DNA from: Chloromonas sp. AAM2
Lineage: Eukaryota; Chlorophyta; Chlorophyceae; Chlamydomonadales; Chlamydomonadaceae
DNA: 59,649 nucleotides
Direction: 5' to 3'
NCBI GenBank assembly: GCA_004335635.1
Contig: QAXH01005896.1
Coordinates: forward strand, 6,436-66,084
The translations under genes were made by a program, and so were the position numbers. Numbering within the stretch: position 1 is the stretch's first letter; each line of letters opens with the position of its first letter. Below, one piece after another: positions 56,101-59,649 of this stretch. The notes beneath the pieces are model-generated. The model worked only from the letters and a program-made list of their open reading frames with translations. It ran no database searches and had not been told where the DNA came from.

Positions 56101-58885
56101 ACCGCCGTGGCCTACCCTGAGCAAGAAAGCAAAACGAACTCAGGAAACAAAGCAGGCAGGCCAAACCGCAGATGAACCCCAAAACTCCGTACCTGCTGCT
56201 CCTTCCGGCATGTCTTGCATCAGGTCCAGGGTCAGCATGACACATCCGCTGCGCATGGCCAGACCCGCCATCCTGAATCCCGGTATGCTGCAAGCAAGAC
56301 AAAAGACCATGCGAAAACTCAGCGCAGCAGCCGTTTACACCATTAATGTACATCTACGGATCATCATGAGCAATCTCATGGCATTCACTGCATAGCATGT
56401 TGTGAGAAAGACAAGCCTAATCAATTCCATTGCTGCCAGACAAGAGATTGCACTGTTCATAATCATGGCTGACAAGTATGGCTGGTAACGGATGACGTGT
56501 TTGGTTCTAGGCATGCCCATGAACTTATGGCATTGCTCACTGTCTTGTGATTGTCGTTGTAAAAAACACACCCTCGTCAAGCTGGACACCCTCCCACTGT
56601 TCTCAATGGCTGAGCAATTGCCTTGCCTTGCCCATGCACTGCACCCTTGGGCTCACCAGTGGCTCAGTTGCTCCTGCAGCAGCCCTGGTAGCTCGGCAGG
56701 CAAGTGCTTCAGCTCCACGCCCTGGATCTTGACGTTCACCTGCATCAAAGAGAAGTTTATAAACAATCTGCCCAAACGAAGTCCAACGGTCTTTCATGAT
56801 CGACCGATGATGGCCGCACCAACTCAGGAAACCAATGTGCAACTGTTGTCACCAAGCATATGGGCTTCAGCTACAAGATTGATTGAGCATGCCTGCAGTC
56901 TGCCACTGCCATTCTCAGACCTCAATATATAGGGGCGCTCTCTTTCTGCAAGCCTTCCATGCGTTCACTGACCGTGGTAGGCGCTCGTGCAGCCTGGCGG
57001 GTGTAGGTGACTGTGCGCTGCTGCTCAATGAACTGCAGGATCGCTGCTGGTGTGCGCATGTGGGGTTGGGGAGGCGGAAGCAGCCGTGCCAGACGCTCCA
57101 ATGCATCCTTTCCCCGCACCGCCCTGCCACGGATTGCTGTTGTTCGTCTTGGGTTTGCTGCTACTGCTATTGCTGCTGCTGCCGCTGCCGCTGCTGGTGC
57201 TGCTGTTGCTGCTACATGGCTGTCGCTTCGAGGAGGACTGCTCACAGGGGACAAGAGCGGGAGGGGAAGCCCATCAGGGATTGTTTCTGTCGCAACAGCT
57301 GCAGCGACAACAGATGCAGACCCGTGCATTGCACACTGTGCAGCTGGCATGCAAGTTATTGTTGGATCAGGGTTAGGATTACAGTGCTGTGCAACGGCAG
57401 CAGCAGGGCCGGCTTCAGTGCTGTATGCAGACACTCCAGCTGCGGCGGTGACCGGGCCAGCTGGCATGACAGGCCCCACAAGCAGAGCCGAGGGTTGTGC
57501 AGCGATGGGCCCATAGCCACTGCATTTCTCACAAGCCATTGAGCACTGTTCATTTTGTGAAGACCCAAATGGCTGCTCCTGCTGCTGCTTCCGCTGCTTT
57601 TGCTCCTTCTGCTGCTCCTGCTGCTTTTGCCCCTGCTGCTGCTCCTGCTGCTGATTCCGATGCTTTTGCCCCTGCTGCTCTTGCCATTGCTGCTGCTCCT
57701 GCTGCTGACTGGCACATGCGCAATACCTTGTACTGCATGTGCTGCTAATGCCAGTTGAGTACGAATGATCGTTGCTGGAGCCTGCCTTGGACAGTAAAGC
57801 AGACTGGGTGCTGCTATTGTCATTGACAGGTGAATTACGGTTGGTCGAAACCACCTTTGGCAGTAAGCTAGATGGGGTGCTGCAAGGTTGAGTCAGCTGT
57901 CGCTGTAGCAGTGTGTAGCAGTGCCTCTGGAATGCAGCCCACAATCGCAGTTCAAGAAAGTAAGATACAAGAACCAGGAACGCCCAGTTGCATAGTCCAC
58001 GCAGCATGGCTTGACCAGGGCTGCCACCCAGGCCCCAAACCAGTGCAGCCATCACGGGTAGAGACAGCTGCAGTAGACAAACAGTAGACAGCAAATTATA
58101 TATCTATATATATTTCGGTATTTACTTTACTCATGCATAATCATCATTATACTTGATGAATTCTCATCAGCATAATCACACATATTCTACATTACTTTTA
58201 TATTCGCACAGCCGGGTATCAGGGGCAACAACATCCATGCCGTGCTGGCACCCCAAAGCAAACATCGGAGCAGGGGCCGGGTGCACAGGAAAGACTGCAG
58301 GGCCTGGGTAATTCTCTGTTCGTTTCATGGTCATTGTGCGTTGTACAAGAAGTGTCAGAGGGAAAACAGCCACTTGTGCGTGTGTCATGTCGGCAGGTGT
58401 ATAGGTTGTCAGCACGTCCTTACATTGCGCATCAGCACCTTGAATCTTACCTGCTCCTGGTATCCGAGGACCATTTCAATCACAAGCTCGAGATGAAGCC
58501 GTAAAGGAGTTGTGATGGCGTCAAGGAATGAGGGACCTGTCAAGAACATCAGCCAGGACCGTAGGATGTGGGACAAGATGCAGGCTGGCTGAAGCAGGCC
58601 CAGGCGCCCACTGCGTGCAGCAGCGCACGGTAGACTGTGCAGGGCGAAAAACATGGCAACCTTTGCCACGTCAAGGGCTGCGACTGCGGCTGGGGTTATG
58701 TCCATGTTCAGAGTTGGATAAACGAGCCAACGCGTCAGCACTCGCAAAGCGGCTGCGAAATGCACGCCAGCGCTAACAACCCAGGCCGATTGTGACAGTG
58801 CCGCCAGGTGATGGGCGCGGTATAGAGCAAAAGGCAAGGGTGCGGCTGAACAGCCCTTGTCGCCAGCTGTGCCATGCTGTGCCAT
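50163..58885 (-). CDS. SPL/CRR1-like protein with ankyrin-like repeats and two membrane bundles; possible fusion of tandem units
   Basis: Twelve exons keep phase: 58885-58451, 58067-56973, 56739-56657, 56287-56193, 55833-55709, 55359-54895, 54438-53835, 53547-53358, 53040-52329, 51724-51545, 51156-51007 and 50375-50163 (1448 codons). Exons 1-2 encode several hydrophobic helices, then a Gln-rich and Ala/Pro-rich linker. Exons 3-4 match the conserved C-terminal segment of large SQUAMOSA-promoter-binding (SPL) proteins: a VNVKIQGVELKHLPAELPG strand-helix followed by MRSGCVMLTLDL. Exons 8-9 hold ankyrin-like repeats (QTSLLHAAVTSGQPAVLNQV; AAGCTALHLTAAQP...GMTPAEVFAQ). The last three exons encode three or four membrane helices. 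No SBP zinc finger is in the window. CRR1, an algal SPL protein, regulates copper-starvation genes; here the membrane anchors would argue for a tethered form. Exon 6 contains a copy of the dispersed element in frame. The 5' end is open. Confidence 0.7.
51952..52012. repeat. TTTG tetranucleotide run
   Basis: About fifteen TTTG units with one TTTGTG interruption in an intron of the SPL-like gene. Confidence 0.95.
54998..55026 (+). repeat. Dispersed short element, copy 6 (core only, in a coding exon)
   Basis: Core TTGTCCCAGAACTGGCAAAC with tail TTCTTTTTA. On the minus strand it is read in frame as KKKFASSGT within exon 6 of the SPL-like gene. Confidence 0.9.
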
Positions 58886-58886
58886 G

Positions 58887-59649
58887 CTGCGAAGAAAATC
58901 GCGGCGGTCCCCGATCTCTGTCGCAGCCCAGCGTTAACTTGCAAAGCCCAGCACACAAGGCTTAACATCAGAAGTCTAGTGGTGGAGTGCCAAAGATCCG
59001 GAACCACATCCGAGACCCGTCAGTTGCAAGGTTGTTACGCAATTCCAATCACGCAGCGGATCACAAAGCTTTACGCTCAATTCCTTTCATGTCTTTCAGC
59101 ATTCTTCACGCTGGGTCGCAAGAACTCTATCATCTATTGATCTATCTTCAGTCTCATGGTTTTAAAGTACATGTACTTTAGTTAGGCACGTCTCAAGGCA
59201 CGTCTGACAGCGTGGAATGGGCTTCGTTGAGGCACGCACCCACGCAGGCGACTTTCCGGCCAATGCTGGCAAATGGCCGGCTGCGTAGATCAAAGGGACT
59301 CCATCCCGTCCAACCTACAAGTGAAAGGGATTGCGGCACACCGCGATAGTAATGGTGGTGGTCATCCCTCGAAATGCTTTCCTGACCGCAAACCCCCCCC
59401 AGGGGGCAAGGCTGAGGCTCCTCGCCAGCGGCAGGCCGCGGTGCGAGTGAGTCCAGACACCCAGTCAGGCCATGGCAACGACAACAGGGGCCTTGCATGA
59501 CGTCCTGTAATCCTTGGAGGAGGGAAGCTGGCAAGTTATGAGGCGAGTCTAAAGGTGGTCGTTGTCAAACCAGCAAACACAGAGCTGATCAAGGTCAGGG
59601 AAGAGACCGTGAAAAATTTCTTTTGCAGTTGCCTCTCTTGATTGGGAGT
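58887..59649. other. No gene recognised; probably 5' part of the SPL-like gene
   Basis: The stretch upstream of 58885 on the minus strand may contain an intron and more exons of the same gene, since CGCAG directly precedes 58886. Nothing with a domain is visible. The words CCAGGGGGCAAGGCTGAGG at 59399 also occur at 36646, so a small dispersed repeat may be present. Confidence 0.4.

Noticed and set aside
57007..57542. Plus-strand Ala- or Leu-rich frames over 56900-57700
   Set aside because: They are antisense shadows of the Gln/Ala-rich linker exon of the SPL-like gene.
1..59649. tRNA, rRNA or other structured RNA genes
   Set aside because: No cloverleaf with A and B boxes, and no rRNA-like stretch, was recognised by eye; a covariance-model scan would be needed to exclude them.

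Overview
The window looks like nuclear DNA of a green alga of the Chlamydomonadales (volvocine or Haematococcus-like). This placement is inferred from gene content, not from a database match. The evidence is a two-domain pherophorin with a proline-rich spacer, a nucleus-encoded plastid sigma-70 factor, a PHT4-type plastid anion transporter, many short GT-AG introns, introns loaded with minisatellites, and TGTAA polyadenylation-type signals. Nearly all genes are split into many exons. I rebuilt them by joining exons at GT..AG sites and checking that reading phase is kept; coordinates in the list span the introns.

Layout, left to right. 1-170: a 34-bp tandem repeat. 1532-4086 (-): a SAP-domain plus tRNase Z-like gene whose metal-binding motif is destroyed. 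5158-6213 (+): a plastid-targeted BolA-like protein, divergent from the previous gene. 6214-9620: repeats, a 29-bp foldback element, a decayed Ty3/gypsy chromovirus remnant (integrase and chromodomain) and a 164-bp tandem array. 10532-14144 (+): a DHHC-family palmitoyltransferase with an atypical zinc-binding region. 14582-20672 (+): the plastid sigma factor, whose 2-kb fourth intron carries a BED-finger transposon fragment, GC-rich palindromic repeats, a short TTAGGG stretch and a decayed copy of the first palmitoyltransferase exon. 21685-28631 (+): an eleven-exon coiled-coil protein I do not recognise.

29055-30976 (-): a leucine-rich-repeat protein. 31518-32469 (-): a frameshifted fragment of a protein-primed family B DNA polymerase of Polinton type. 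33194-36339 (-): the pherophorin. 37230-40103: no recognised gene. 40104-45764 (+): the PHT4-like transporter (12 exons, 588 codons, fully in phase). 45765-50162: no recognised gene. 50163-58885 (-): a 1448-codon chain with a membrane bundle, a Q/A-rich linker, an SPL/CRR1-type C-terminal region with ankyrin-like repeats, and a second membrane bundle.

The genes do not form a pathway; three (BolA, sigma factor, PHT4) have plastid roles. The most unusual features are a short dispersed element with no stop codon in any of six frames, present six times in one orientation and once inside a coding exon; the degenerate SAP-tRNase Z; the apparent fusion of two SPL-like units; and local duplications that create decoy 3' splice sites.
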